DNA from: Ruminococcus_C callidus | GTDB taxonomy: Bacteria > Bacillota > Clostridia > Oscillospirales > Ruminococcaceae | Direction of reading: 5' to 3' | Assembly: GCF_049562855.1 (NCBI RefSeq) | Contig: NZ_CP186925.1 | Location: 868,001-932,000 of the forward strand | DNA: 64,000 nt | Shown: piece after piece, positions 8,396-16,182 of the stretch | Layout: each line of letters opens with the position of its first letter | Numbering within the stretch: position 1 is the stretch's first letter | The notes under the pieces: model-generated | The model's input: the letters and a program-made list of their open reading frames with translations, nothing else | Database searches by the model: none | What the model was told of the DNA's origin: nothing | Made by a program: the position numbers and the translations under genes

Positions 8396-9997
8396 ATGTA
8401 TACGGAAGAAATGCTGGAATCCATTAAGAAGGTAGAAGCAAAGCGTGCAGAAAATGCTGCAATGGAACCGAGAAGAATGACCGCAGAGGAAAAGGATCAG
8501 GTTCTGAAAGAAAACCACCCGGACTATCGCGAAGATCAGTTCGACGTGCTGACTGTTGGTCCGAACAAGGGCGAAAAGGCTCCGAAGGAACTGGTAAAAA
8601 TGCTCCAGTCTGACAGCCGCCTGAAGGACAACCTGCCGGATCTTTCCTGTCCGGATTATGAAACCGACGTGCTCATCATCGGCGGCGGCGGTGCTGGTGC
8701 ATCTGCTGCGATCGAAGCAGACAATGCCGGCGAAAAGGTTATGATCGTAACCAAGCTGCGTATCGGTGATGCAAACACCATGATGGCAGAAGGCGGCATT
8801 CAGGCTGCGGATAAGCCGAACGATTCTCCGGCACAGCACTTCCTCGACTGCTACGGCGGTGGTCACTTTGCTGCGGACAAGGAACTGGTTTATAAGCTGG
8901 TTACCGAGGCTCCGGAGGGCATTGAATGGCTGCAGGATCTGGGCGTTGAGTTCGATAAGGACGCAGAAGGCAACATGATCACCACCCACGGCGGCGGTAC
9001 TTCTCGTAAGAGAATGCACGCTGCGAAGGACTACTCCGGTGCAGAGATCATGCGTACCCTGCGTGACGAAGTGCTGAACCGTAAGATTCCGGTAGTGGAT
9101 TTCACTTCTGCAATCGAACTGATCATGGACGACAAGGGTCACTGTGCCGGTGCCGTTCTGATGAACATGGAAACCGGCGAGATCCTGATCGCCAAGGCAA
9201 AGGTTGTTATCATTGCTACCGGCGGTGCAGGCAGAATGCACTATCAGGGATTCCCGACTTCCAACCACTACGGTGCAACCGCAGACGGTCTGGTGCTGGC
9301 TTATCGTGTGGGTGCTCCGCTGCGTGAGCAGTACACCCTGCAGTATCACCCGACCGGTGCTGCATTCCCGGAACAGATCTTCGGTGCACTGGTTACCGAA
9401 AAGGTTCGTTCTCTGGGTGCAAAGCTGGTAAACGTAGACGGCGAAGTCTTCATGAACCCGCTGGAAACTCGTGACGTTACCGCATCTACCGTTATTCGTG
9501 AATGCCGCCGTGGCAAGCAGGTAGACACTCCGACCGGTGGTCAGGGTGTATGGCTGGACGCTCCGATGATCGACATTATTCACGGCGAAGGCACGATCGA
9601 AAAGCGGATTCCGGCAATGCTGAGAATGTTCCTGAAATATGGCATCGACATTCGGAAGCAGCCGATGCTGATCTATCCGACTCTGCACTACCAGAACGGT
9701 GGTGTCAAGGTTGGCACAGACAGCCAGACCTGCGTAGAAAACCTGTTCGTTGCCGGCGAAGCTGCTGGTGGTGTACACGGTGAAAACAGACTGATGGGTA
9801 ACTCCCTGCTGGACGTTATCGTATTCGGCCGTAACGCTGGTAAGTACGCTGCTGCAAAGGCAAAGACTGTTGAAGTCGGCAAGCTGACTCTGGATCACGT
9901 TGCAAAGTTCGAAAAGGAACTGGCTGACGCTGGTATCCAGCCGGACGAAGTTTCTCCGAAGCTGCTGCCGGATTATACCCGCAAGGTAAACGACTAA
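8396..9997 (+). CDS. fumarate reductase-type flavoprotein subunit (TfrA/FrdA-like)
   Basis: This 533-residue member of the succinate dehydrogenase/fumarate reductase family has a roughly 90-residue N-terminal extension before the FAD motif (VLIIGGGGAGAS). Residues expected for fumarate reduction are present: His318 (HPTG), Glu335 and Arg338 (TEKVR), the catalytic Arg359 (ETRDV), His431 (HYQNGG) and Arg465 (HGENRL). The histidine that covalently holds FAD in membrane FrdA (SHT motif) is replaced by Asn127 (ANTMMAEGG), so FAD is probably noncovalent, as reported for methanogen TfrA. The usual C-terminal capping helices are shortened and no anchor subunit follows. Fumarate reduction is the best call, given the fumarase at the head of the cluster; another enoate acceptor is possible. 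Confidence 0.85.
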   Translation: MYTEEMLESIKKVEAKRAENAAMEPRRMTAEEKDQVLKENHPDYREDQFDVLTVGPNKGEKAPKELVKMLQSDSRLKDNLPDLSCPDYETDVLIIGGGGAGASAAIEADNAGEKVMIVTKLRIGDANTMMAEGGIQAADKPNDSPAQHFLDCYGGGHFAADKELVYKLVTEAPEGIEWLQDLGVEFDKDAEGNMITTHGGGTSRKRMHAAKDYSGAEIMRTLRDEVLNRKIPVVDFTSAIELIMDDKGHCAGAVLMNMETGEILIAKAKVVIIATGGAGRMHYQGFPTSNHYGATADGLVLAYRVGAPLREQYTLQYHPTGAAFPEQIFGALVTEKVRSLGAKLVNVDGEVFMNPLETRDVTASTVIRECRRGKQVDTPTGGQGVWLDAPMIDIIHGEGTIEKRIPAMLRMFLKYGIDIRKQPMLIYPTLHYQNGGVKVGTDSQTCVENLFVAGEAAGGVHGENRLMGNSLLDVIVFGRNAGKYAAAKAKTVEVGKLTLDHVAKFEKELADAGIQPDEVSPKLLPDYTRKVND

Positions 9998-10029
9998 AAA
10001 CGTCTGTCACAGACAGCAATATCATATAG

Positions 10030-10070
10030 AAAGAGCCGATGATGCGGAAGCGTGTCATCGGCTCTTTTGT
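10030..10070 (+). terminator. intrinsic terminator closing the fum-hdr-flx-frd cluster
   Basis: A stem AAAGAGCCGATGA / TCATCGGCTCTTT with a short loop is followed by TTTTGTG, 33 bp after the flavoprotein stop. Confidence 0.85.
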
Positions 10071-10088
10071 GAACTTTTTTCTTTTTAC

Positions 10089-10117
10089 TTGACAAGATTC
10101 ATGAAGTTGGGTATAAT
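10089..10117 (+). promoter_or_regulatory. sigma-A promoter of the Mn riboswitch-ATPase unit
   Basis: TTGACA (10089-10094) and TATAAT (10112-10117) are separated by exactly 17 bp, and the riboswitch begins within about 10 nt. Confidence 0.9.
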
Positions 10118-10121
10118 ATTA

Positions 10122-10280
10122 AGAGTAAAAGAGAGTAGCTGGCAGGAGATTCTCCTGTTTATGCGGCGTCAGTACGGTCGTTTGAGAAAATGACCCGCTT
10201 CATATCTAAACGGCAAGACTTTTACGGAGCACGTTTGACAGGAGAGTTGTCGGTTCCGTATGGTCTTGCCGTTTTTTTCT
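10122..10280 (+). promoter_or_regulatory. yybP-ykoY manganese riboswitch with terminator
   Basis: The leader contains the two conserved internal-loop strands of the yybP-ykoY class: GAGAGTAGC (10130s) and GGCGTCAGTACGG (about 10164), with a hairpin GGCAGGAGATTCTCCTG between them. Downstream, AAACGGCAAGAC (10208-10219) pairs with GTCTTGCCGTTTTTTT (10263-10278) to make an intrinsic terminator. In this class Mn2+ binding prevents termination and turns on metal export genes. The class assignment is by consensus recall; covariance scoring (Rfam RF00080) would settle it. Confidence 0.82.
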
Positions 10281-10328
10281 GTCCGTGCCTGTCCGACCCG
10301 TATGCTACAAAGGAAAGGAATGTTGTAC

Positions 10329-12938
10329 ATGAACGAACATTATCGGCAGAAACCCGAAGAACTCTGTCAGGAGTTAGGCACATGTCCAGAGGGACTATCG
10401 TCGGAAACTGCGGCGAAACATCTGGAACAGTATGGGAAAAATGCCATTGCAGAGGCGAAAAAAAAGCCGACGTGGCTGATTTTTCTGGAACAGTTCAAGG
10501 ATTTTCTGGTCATTATTCTGATCATCGCCGCCCTGATCTCTGCATTTACCGGCGATCTGGAAAGCTTCATTGTCATTATCGCCGTAATCACCATGAATGC
10601 GATTCTGGGAACGGTGCAGACTGTCAAGGCGGAAAAGTCGCTCTCCAATCTGAAAAAGCTGTCGTCGCCTACGGCAAAGGTGCTCCGTGACGGACAGACA
10701 GCAATCCTGCCGGCAGAGGAGATCACTGTTGGTGACGTAGTTCTGCTGGAAGCCGGCGACCAGATCCCCGCGGACGGCAGACTGATCGACTGTGCATCAC
10801 TTCAGACAAACGAAAGTGCCCTCACCGGCGAAAGCACCAATGTGGAAAAATCTCTGGACACCATTACAGATGAAGTGCCGCTGGCAGACCGGAAGAATAT
10901 GGTGTATTCCGGTGGATTTGTCACCTACGGACGCGGTGTGTACGTGGTTACAGAAGTGGGCATGCAGACCGAAGTGGGAAAGATCGCTTCCCTGATCCAG
11001 AACGCAGAGGCTCGGAAAACCCCGCTGCAAATCACACTGGACCAGTTCGGAAAGCGGCTTTCTATCGGTATCATGATCGTCTGTGCACTGGTGTTCGTGC
11101 TGAGCATGATTCGCGTTGATGTAATCAATTTCAGTGCAGTTATGGATTCCCTGATGTTTGCCATTGCTCTGGCAGTTGCAGCGATTCCGGAGGCGTTGAG
11201 TTCCATTGTCACAATCGTGCTGTCGTTTGGTACTCAGAAGATGTCGCAGGAACACGCCATTATGCGAAAGCTACAGGCAGTCGAGGGACTGGGTTCTGTT
11301 TCCGTCATTTGTTCGGATAAAACCGGTACCCTGACACAGAACAAGATGACCGTCCGGAAAATCGTGGTGCAGGATCATATCATTGCCGCCGAAGATGTCA
11401 GTCCGGAAAATCCAGAGGAACAGGAGCTGATTCTGGCTTCCGTGCTGTGCAGTGATGCCACATGTCAGGACGGTACTGAGATCGGTGACCCGACGGAAAC
11501 GGCTCTGGTGCGGTTTGCCCAGAACTGCGGGCTGTCCGATGAGAAAATGCGTGGGGAACATGCCCGCATCAGCGAGATTCCCTTTGACTCCGACCGCAAG
11601 CTGATGTCTACTTTGAACCAGCACGGTGATGTGCGGAAAATGTACACCAAGGGTGCAACAGACGTGCTGCTGAACCGCATGACATGTTCTGATGCAGAGA
11701 AGCAGGAAATTGTGGAACAGGTGGAAGAATTGTCGAAACAAGGTCTGCGTGTACTCTGTTTTGCGGCAAAGCCGTTTTCCGGTGATACGCTGAGCGTTGA
11801 GGACGAAAACGACCTGACCTATCTGGGACTGATTGCCGAAATGGACCCGCCCCGTGAGGAATCCAAACAGGCAGTTGCAGAGTGCAGATCTGCTGGAATC
11901 AAGCCGGTAATGATCACCGGTGACCACATTGTCACCGCCTCGGCGATCGCCAAGGAGATCGGCATTCTGGAAAAGCCGGAAGAAGCTGTAGAGGGTGCGG
12001 CACTGGACGCTTACACCGACGAGCAGCTGGTGGACTTTGTGGCAGACAAATCGGTTTATGCCCGTGTGACACCGGAGCATAAGATTCGCATTGTCCGTGC
12101 ATGGCAGAAGCGTGGCAATATCGTTGCCATGACCGGTGACGGTGTCAACGATGCACCGGCACTGAAACAGGCTGATGTAGGCGTGGCAATGGGCATCACC
12201 GGTACAGAGGTTTCCAAGGACGCTGCGGCAATGATTCTGACGGACGACAATTTCGCCACCATTGTCAAGGCAGTGAAGAATGGCAGAAATATCTACGAGA
12301 ACATCAAGAAGGCAATTCTGTTCCTGCTGTCCGGCAATCTGGCGGGTATCATTACAGTGCTGTTCTGTTCGCTGGCAGGGCTGCCGGTGCCTTTTGCTCC
12401 GATCCACCTGCTGTTTATCAATCTGCTGACAGACTCTCTGCCGGCAATTGCACTGGGACTGGAACCCCATTCCGATGACGTGATGAAGAGAAAGCCTCGT
12501 CCGGCGAATGAGTCGATCCTCACCAAGGGCTTTCTGGCAAAGGTGGGCTATTCCGGCGTGATTATCAGTATCGCCACCATTGGTGCGTTCCTGCTGGGCT
12601 ATTTCTATCAGGGAGCACACAATGCCGGTGCAGCTATGACCATGGCATTTGCCACACTGTGCATGGCACGTCTGTTCCACGGTTTCAGCTGCAAAGCAGA
12701 GAAGCCGGTGATCTTTTCCAAGCGTCTGTGGAATAATCCGTTTGCGATTCTGGCGTTTGCAGCAGGCATGGTACTCATTAACGCTGTGCTGTGGATTCCG
12801 GCACTGCATGGATTGTTCCAGATCGAAAACGGCATGTCCGGTGTACTGATCGGTGCAATTTATGGTTTCAGCTTTGGCTCTATGATTCTGGTACAGATCG
12901 TAAAGGCGATTGTTGCAGCTGTAAAGAAATCCAAGTAA
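10329..12938 (+). CDS. P2-type cation ATPase, probable Mn2+ exporter
   Basis: This 869-residue P-type ATPase of the calcium-pump (PMR1/YoaB-like) group shows the N-terminal actuator motif ALTGES, the phosphorylation site CSDKTGTLTQNKM, the hinge TGDGVNDAPAL, and about ten membrane segments, including PEALSSIVT in TM4. By sequence alone it would be called Ca2+-transporting. The upstream Mn2+ riboswitch makes manganese efflux the better prediction, as for YoaB of Lactococcus. I chose ATG 10329 because AGGAAAGGA lies 9 nt upstream; in-frame ATGs at 10302 and 10320 have no suitable RBS. It is a single-gene unit ended by element and terminator hairpins at 12987-13078. Confidence 0.93.
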   Translation: MNEHYRQKPEELCQELGTCPEGLSSETAAKHLEQYGKNAIAEAKKKPTWLIFLEQFKDFLVIILIIAALISAFTGDLESFIVIIAVITMNAILGTVQTVKAEKSLSNLKKLSSPTAKVLRDGQTAILPAEEITVGDVVLLEAGDQIPADGRLIDCASLQTNESALTGESTNVEKSLDTITDEVPLADRKNMVYSGGFVTYGRGVYVVTEVGMQTEVGKIASLIQNAEARKTPLQITLDQFGKRLSIGIMIVCALVFVLSMIRVDVINFSAVMDSLMFAIALAVAAIPEALSSIVTIVLSFGTQKMSQEHAIMRKLQAVEGLGSVSVICSDKTGTLTQNKMTVRKIVVQDHIIAAEDVSPENPEEQELILASVLCSDATCQDGTEIGDPTETALVRFAQNCGLSDEKMRGEHARISEIPFDSDRKLMSTLNQHGDVRKMYTKGATDVLLNRMTCSDAEKQEIVEQVEELSKQGLRVLCFAAKPFSGDTLSVEDENDLTYLGLIAEMDPPREESKQAVAECRSAGIKPVMITGDHIVTASAIAKEIGILEKPEEAVEGAALDAYTDEQLVDFVADKSVYARVTPEHKIRIVRAWQKRGNIVAMTGDGVNDAPALKQADVGVAMGITGTEVSKDAAAMILTDDNFATIVKAVKNGRNIYENIKKAILFLLSGNLAGIITVLFCSLAGLPVPFAPIHLLFINLLTDSLPAIALGLEPHSDDVMKRKPRPANESILTKGFLAKVGYSGVIISIATIGAFLLGYFYQGAHNAGAAMTMAFATLCMARLFHGFSCKAEKPVIFSKRLWNNPFAILAFAAGMVLINAVLWIPALHGLFQIENGMSGVLIGAIYGFSFGSMILVQIVKAIVAAVKKSK

Positions 12939-12949
12939 AGACAGCATTG

Positions 12950-12973
12950 CACAAGCTTTATTCAGTGTTTCCC
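12950..12973 (+). repeat. right-end fragment of family A element
   Basis: The sequence GCACAAGCTTTATTCAGTGTTTCC matches the terminal part of family A copies elsewhere in the window; the left part is missing. It directly follows the ATPase gene. Confidence 0.6.
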
Positions 12974-12986
12974 TAAAAAATCCTGT

Positions 12987-13019
12987 GGCAATACCGCACA
13001 ATCTTTGTGCGGTATTGCC
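12987..13019. repeat. family B mini-element (33 bp) with 4-bp target duplication
   Basis: GGCAATACCGCACAA and TTGTGCGGTATTGCC form an almost perfect hairpin with only a 3-nt loop. CTGT flanks both sides, the signature of insertion with a 4-bp duplication. It is the shortest form of the family and could act as a transcript-ending or stabilising hairpin. Confidence 0.85.
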
Positions 13020-13040
13020 CTGTATCCTACAGACAGAAAA

Positions 13041-13080
13041 GAATCCCTGTTCCGGTATGATCCGGAGCAGGGATTTTTAT
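13041..13080. terminator. bidirectional intrinsic terminator between ATPase and hydF
   Basis: The stem AATCCCTGTTCCGG / CCGGAGCAGGGATT is followed by TTTTATT on the plus strand and by CTTTTCTG on the minus strand. It sits between convergent genes. Confidence 0.8.
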
Positions 13081-13092
13081 TCCGTGTTTCCT

Positions 13093-14298
13093 TTATTCCG
13101 TGTTTTCCAGGGCTTTCAAAAATGTCAGGCTTCGCTCTAAGATGCCGTTGAGGTAGGCGATCAGTACGCCGTAATTGGTGTAGGGAATGCCCTGTGCAGC
13201 GGCTCTCGCGGCACGGGTTTCCATTTCCCGCTGGTTCAGCATACAGCCGCCGCAGTGCACCACAAGGCGGTAGGGCGTGAGATCTTCCGGAAAGCTGTTG
13301 CCGGAGGAAAACGAAAACGAAAATTGCTTGCCGGTGTGTGTAGTGATCCAGCGGGGCAGTTTTACTGTGCCGATGTCGTTGCACTGGCGGTGGTGGGTGC
13401 AGCCCTCAGAAATGAGGATCCGGCTGTTTTCCGGAAGGGTTTCCAGAGTCTGTGCCGCCTGCATTGCCGGAGCGAGAACGCCCTTATAGCGGGCGAACAA
13501 AATGGAAAACGATGTCAGCAAGATCTCCTCCGGCACCAGTGCTTTGACCTGCCCGAATGCCTGACTGTCAGTGACCACCAGCCGCGGCGGCTGTTTCAGT
13601 AGGGAAAGGGTGTGAGCCAGCTGTTCCGGCTGTGTCACCAGACAGACGGCAGTCTGATCCAGAATCTCCCGAATTGCCTGTACCTGCGGCAAAATCATAC
13701 GCCCTTTCGGAGCCGATTCGTCAATGGGAGTGACCAGAAGCACCACGTCCTCCGGTCGGAGCAGGCTGCCGAACAGACTGGACGGCGGTTGCTTTTCGGC
13801 ATGCTGCTGGTAGAGTTTTCCCAGCTGTTCCTTGAGCATCTGGATACCCTGTCCGGTTCTGGCACTGGCAGCAATGCCGGTTTCCGGAACGTTGTCTGCG
13901 ATGTCGCATTTGTTCCACACCTGCAACACCGGAATCTGCTGTTGTTCCAGCTGCTGCAAAATGGTATGGTCTGCTTCAGTCATGCCGGTGGAGGCATCGA
14001 TTACCAGCACAGCCAGATCTGTGTGAGAAAATGCCCGCTTTGCCTGCTGTACCCGCAGTTCTCCCAGTGTGCCGGTGTCGTCCAGACCGGGGGTGTCGAT
14101 CAGCACAACTGCTCCGATCGGCAGCAGTTCCATTGCTTTTTCCACGGTGTCTGTGGTGGTGCCACAGACAGGGGAAACCACAGAGATCGTCTGTCCGGCA
14201 ACGGCGTTGATCAGGCTGGACTTACCGGCATTCCGCCGCCCGAAAAAGCCAATGTGTACCCGATTGGCACGGGGTGTCTGGTTGCGGTTCTGTTCCAT
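13093..14298 (-). CDS. hydF: [FeFe]-hydrogenase maturation GTPase HydF
   Basis: HydF is the scaffold on which the two-iron subcluster of [FeFe] hydrogenase is assembled before transfer to HydA. The 401-residue protein starts with a Ras-like GTPase domain (P-loop GRRNAGKSS near 20, DTPGLDD near 75, NKCD near 148). It ends with a cluster-binding domain carrying EGCTHHRQC near 305 and VVHCGGC near 353, the HydF iron-sulfur ligands. ATG 14298 is preceded by AAGGAGAAA. It lies 12 bp downstream of hydG and is co-transcribed with it. The third maturase, HydE, is not in the window. Confidence 0.93.
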   Translation of the reverse strand: MEQNRNQTPRANRVHIGFFGRRNAGKSSLINAVAGQTISVVSPVCGTTTDTVEKAMELLPIGAVVLIDTPGLDDTGTLGELRVQQAKRAFSHTDLAVLVIDASTGMTEADHTILQQLEQQQIPVLQVWNKCDIADNVPETGIAASARTGQGIQMLKEQLGKLYQQHAEKQPPSSLFGSLLRPEDVVLLVTPIDESAPKGRMILPQVQAIREILDQTAVCLVTQPEQLAHTLSLLKQPPRLVVTDSQAFGQVKALVPEEILLTSFSILFARYKGVLAPAMQAAQTLETLPENSRILISEGCTHHRQCNDIGTVKLPRWITTHTGKQFSFSFSSGNSFPEDLTPYRLVVHCGGCMLNQREMETRAARAAAQGIPYTNYGVLIAYLNGILERSLTFLKALENTE

Positions 14299-14310
14299 AA
14301 GCGTTTCTCC

Positions 14311-15729
14311 TTAAAACCGGAAATCTCTTGCCCCTTGCAGGATTTCACGCAGATAGGTTTCGGTTTTGGCACGGACGTTTTCGTTGGGAATTTCCAGAAG
14401 CTGCCGCTTCAGCACTTCCTGCCCCAGTGCTCTGGTTTCCGGCGAAGCATAGTCCGCCAGAAATTCCTGTAGGGTAATGAGAGCGTTGGGGTGGCAGCAG
14501 TTCTGGATCTGTCCGCTTTTGCAGAGAGCCATGAACCGGTCGCCGGTGCGTCCGGCACGATAACAGGCGGTACAGAAACTGGGGATATAGTCCATTTCCA
14601 TGAGCCACCGCACCACTTCGTCCAGCGAACGCCGGTCGCTGACATCAAACTGTGCGGAATTGTCATCAGGTGTTTCCGGTATATCGTAGCCGCCGACGCT
14701 GGTACGGGAGCCGCCGCTGATCTGGGAAATGCCCAGCGGAAGCAGCCGTTCCCGTACTGCCTGACTTTCCCGTGTGGAAATGATCATGCCGGTGTAGGGG
14801 ACAGAAATGCGAATGAGGGCACAGATTTTGGCGAAAATATCGTCGCTGATGCCGTTGTCGAAATCGTCGGGGTTGATGTCCTCTGCCTTTTTGATGCGGG
14901 GAATGCTGATGGTGTGAGGACCAACGCCGTGGACAGCTTCCAGATGCTCTGCGTGCATGAGAAGCCCTACCAACTCGTAGGGATAATTTTCCAGCCCGAA
15001 CAACACGCCCAGTCCCACATCATCAATGCCGCCAGCCATAGCACGATCCATGGCTTCGGTGTGGTAGTCGTAATTGTGCTTCGGACCGGTGGGGTGAAGC
15101 TTTTCATAGCTTTCCTTGTGATAGGTTTCCTGAAAGAGGATATACGTTCCGATGCCGGCTTCCTTCAGCATGTGGTATTCTTCTTCCGTGGTGGCGGCGA
15201 TGTTGACATTCACCCGCCGGATTGCTCCGTTTTTGTGGTGAATGTGATAAATGGTGTCGATGCATTCCAGAATGTAAGAGATCGGGTTGTGCAGCGGGTC
15301 TTCGCCGGCTTCAATGGCAAGCCGCTTGTGTCCCATGTCCTGCAACGCCGTGACCTCCCGAACAATGTCCTCCTGCGACAGCTTTTTGCGGGAGATGTGC
15401 TTGTTCTTGGCGTGATAGGGGCAGTAGGTACATCCGTTGACGCAGTAGTTGGACAGATACAGCGGGGCAAAAATGACAATACGGCTGCCGTAGAAATCCA
15501 GCTTGATCTGCCTTGCCAGACGATTCATCTGCTCTGTCACAGCATCATCTTCACAGAGCAGCAGCACCGCCGCCTCCCGATGATTCAGTCCCTTTCGCCG
15601 TGCCGCCTTTGCCAGAATTTCTGACAGCAGGGAAGTGTCGTTTTTGTGTGCTCTGGCGTATTCCAGCGTGTCCAGGATCTCTGCATGGTTGATAAATTCT
15701 TCCGCCCGAAGGGATTGCGGATTATACAA
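14311..15729 (-). CDS. hydG: [FeFe]-hydrogenase maturase HydG (radical SAM tyrosine lyase)
   Basis: HydG cleaves tyrosine to supply CO and cyanide for the H-cluster. The 472-residue protein has the radical-SAM motif CVNGCTYC near residue 97 and the C-terminal auxiliary-cluster motif CTACYRAGRTGDRF followed by CC near 400. The family-typical N-terminus FINHAEILDTLEYA is present. The conserved N-terminus begins at a TTG codon (15729), since no in-frame ATG fits, with AAGGA about 11 nt upstream. First gene of a hydG-hydF operon. A family A element starts about 70 bp upstream, between hydG and the divergent GH26 gene. Confidence 0.93.
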   Translation of the reverse strand: MYNPQSLRAEEFINHAEILDTLEYARAHKNDTSLLSEILAKAARRKGLNHREAAVLLLCEDDAVTEQMNRLARQIKLDFYGSRIVIFAPLYLSNYCVNGCTYCPYHAKNKHISRKKLSQEDIVREVTALQDMGHKRLAIEAGEDPLHNPISYILECIDTIYHIHHKNGAIRRVNVNIAATTEEEYHMLKEAGIGTYILFQETYHKESYEKLHPTGPKHNYDYHTEAMDRAMAGGIDDVGLGVLFGLENYPYELVGLLMHAEHLEAVHGVGPHTISIPRIKKAEDINPDDFDNGISDDIFAKICALIRISVPYTGMIISTRESQAVRERLLPLGISQISGGSRTSVGGYDIPETPDDNSAQFDVSDRRSLDEVVRWLMEMDYIPSFCTACYRAGRTGDRFMALCKSGQIQNCCHPNALITLQEFLADYASPETRALGQEVLKRQLLEIPNENVRAKTETYLREILQGARDFRF

Positions 15730-15799
15730 TATGATCGCCGTCCTTTTCTCGTTTTGGCAGTGAAAAACTGCCGGCTACTCTGTTGCTTTACCTGTTAAG

Positions 15800-15972
15800 G
15801 GAAACACTGCATAAAGCTTGTGCGTAAGATGCGTCGTCAGATTTTTCGGCAGATTGCCCAGAAATTCCGCAGGCAGACTGTATGTCTGGCAAGGGATTTC
15901 TGGGCAATATGACGGAAAATCTGCAAGCAGATTGCGTGCAAAGCCGTCAGGCGGGCTTTATGCAGTGTTTTC
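15800..15972. repeat. family A palindromic element, full length
   Basis: This copy runs from GGAAACACTGC to GCAGTGTTTTC. The inner arms CAGATTGCCCAGAAAT and ATTTCTGGGCAATATG form a long hairpin. It lies between the divergent hydG and GH26 genes. Flanks are TTAA-like on both sides but not a clean duplication. Confidence 0.85.
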
Positions 15973-16065
15973 TTAATAATTATAACACCTTCGATTTGCC
16001 TTGTCAATTCGACTACGGAAAAATGCCCAGTCCAAAAAACTTTTCCAGAAACCGTTTTGTGACTA

Positions 16066-16094
16066 TTGACAAATTTTCGGAAAGGGTGTATAAT
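16066..16094 (+). promoter_or_regulatory. sigma-A promoter of GH26 gene
   Basis: TTGACA (16066-16071) and TATAAT (16089-16094) with a 17-bp spacer, about 90 bp before the start codon. Confidence 0.88.
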
Positions 16095-16182
16095 TGTTCT
16101 ATGAAATTCAGCGGCTGTTTTGTGCAATACTGCCGCTGCAGGTTGAGTGATAAACTCTGTAACCAGAAAGGAAGATGGAGCA

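Noticed and set aside
13093..15729. hydE and the hydrogenase itself near hydG-hydF
   Set aside because: I looked for a second radical-SAM gene and for H-cluster motifs (TSCCPxW, MPCxxKxxE). None is present in the window.
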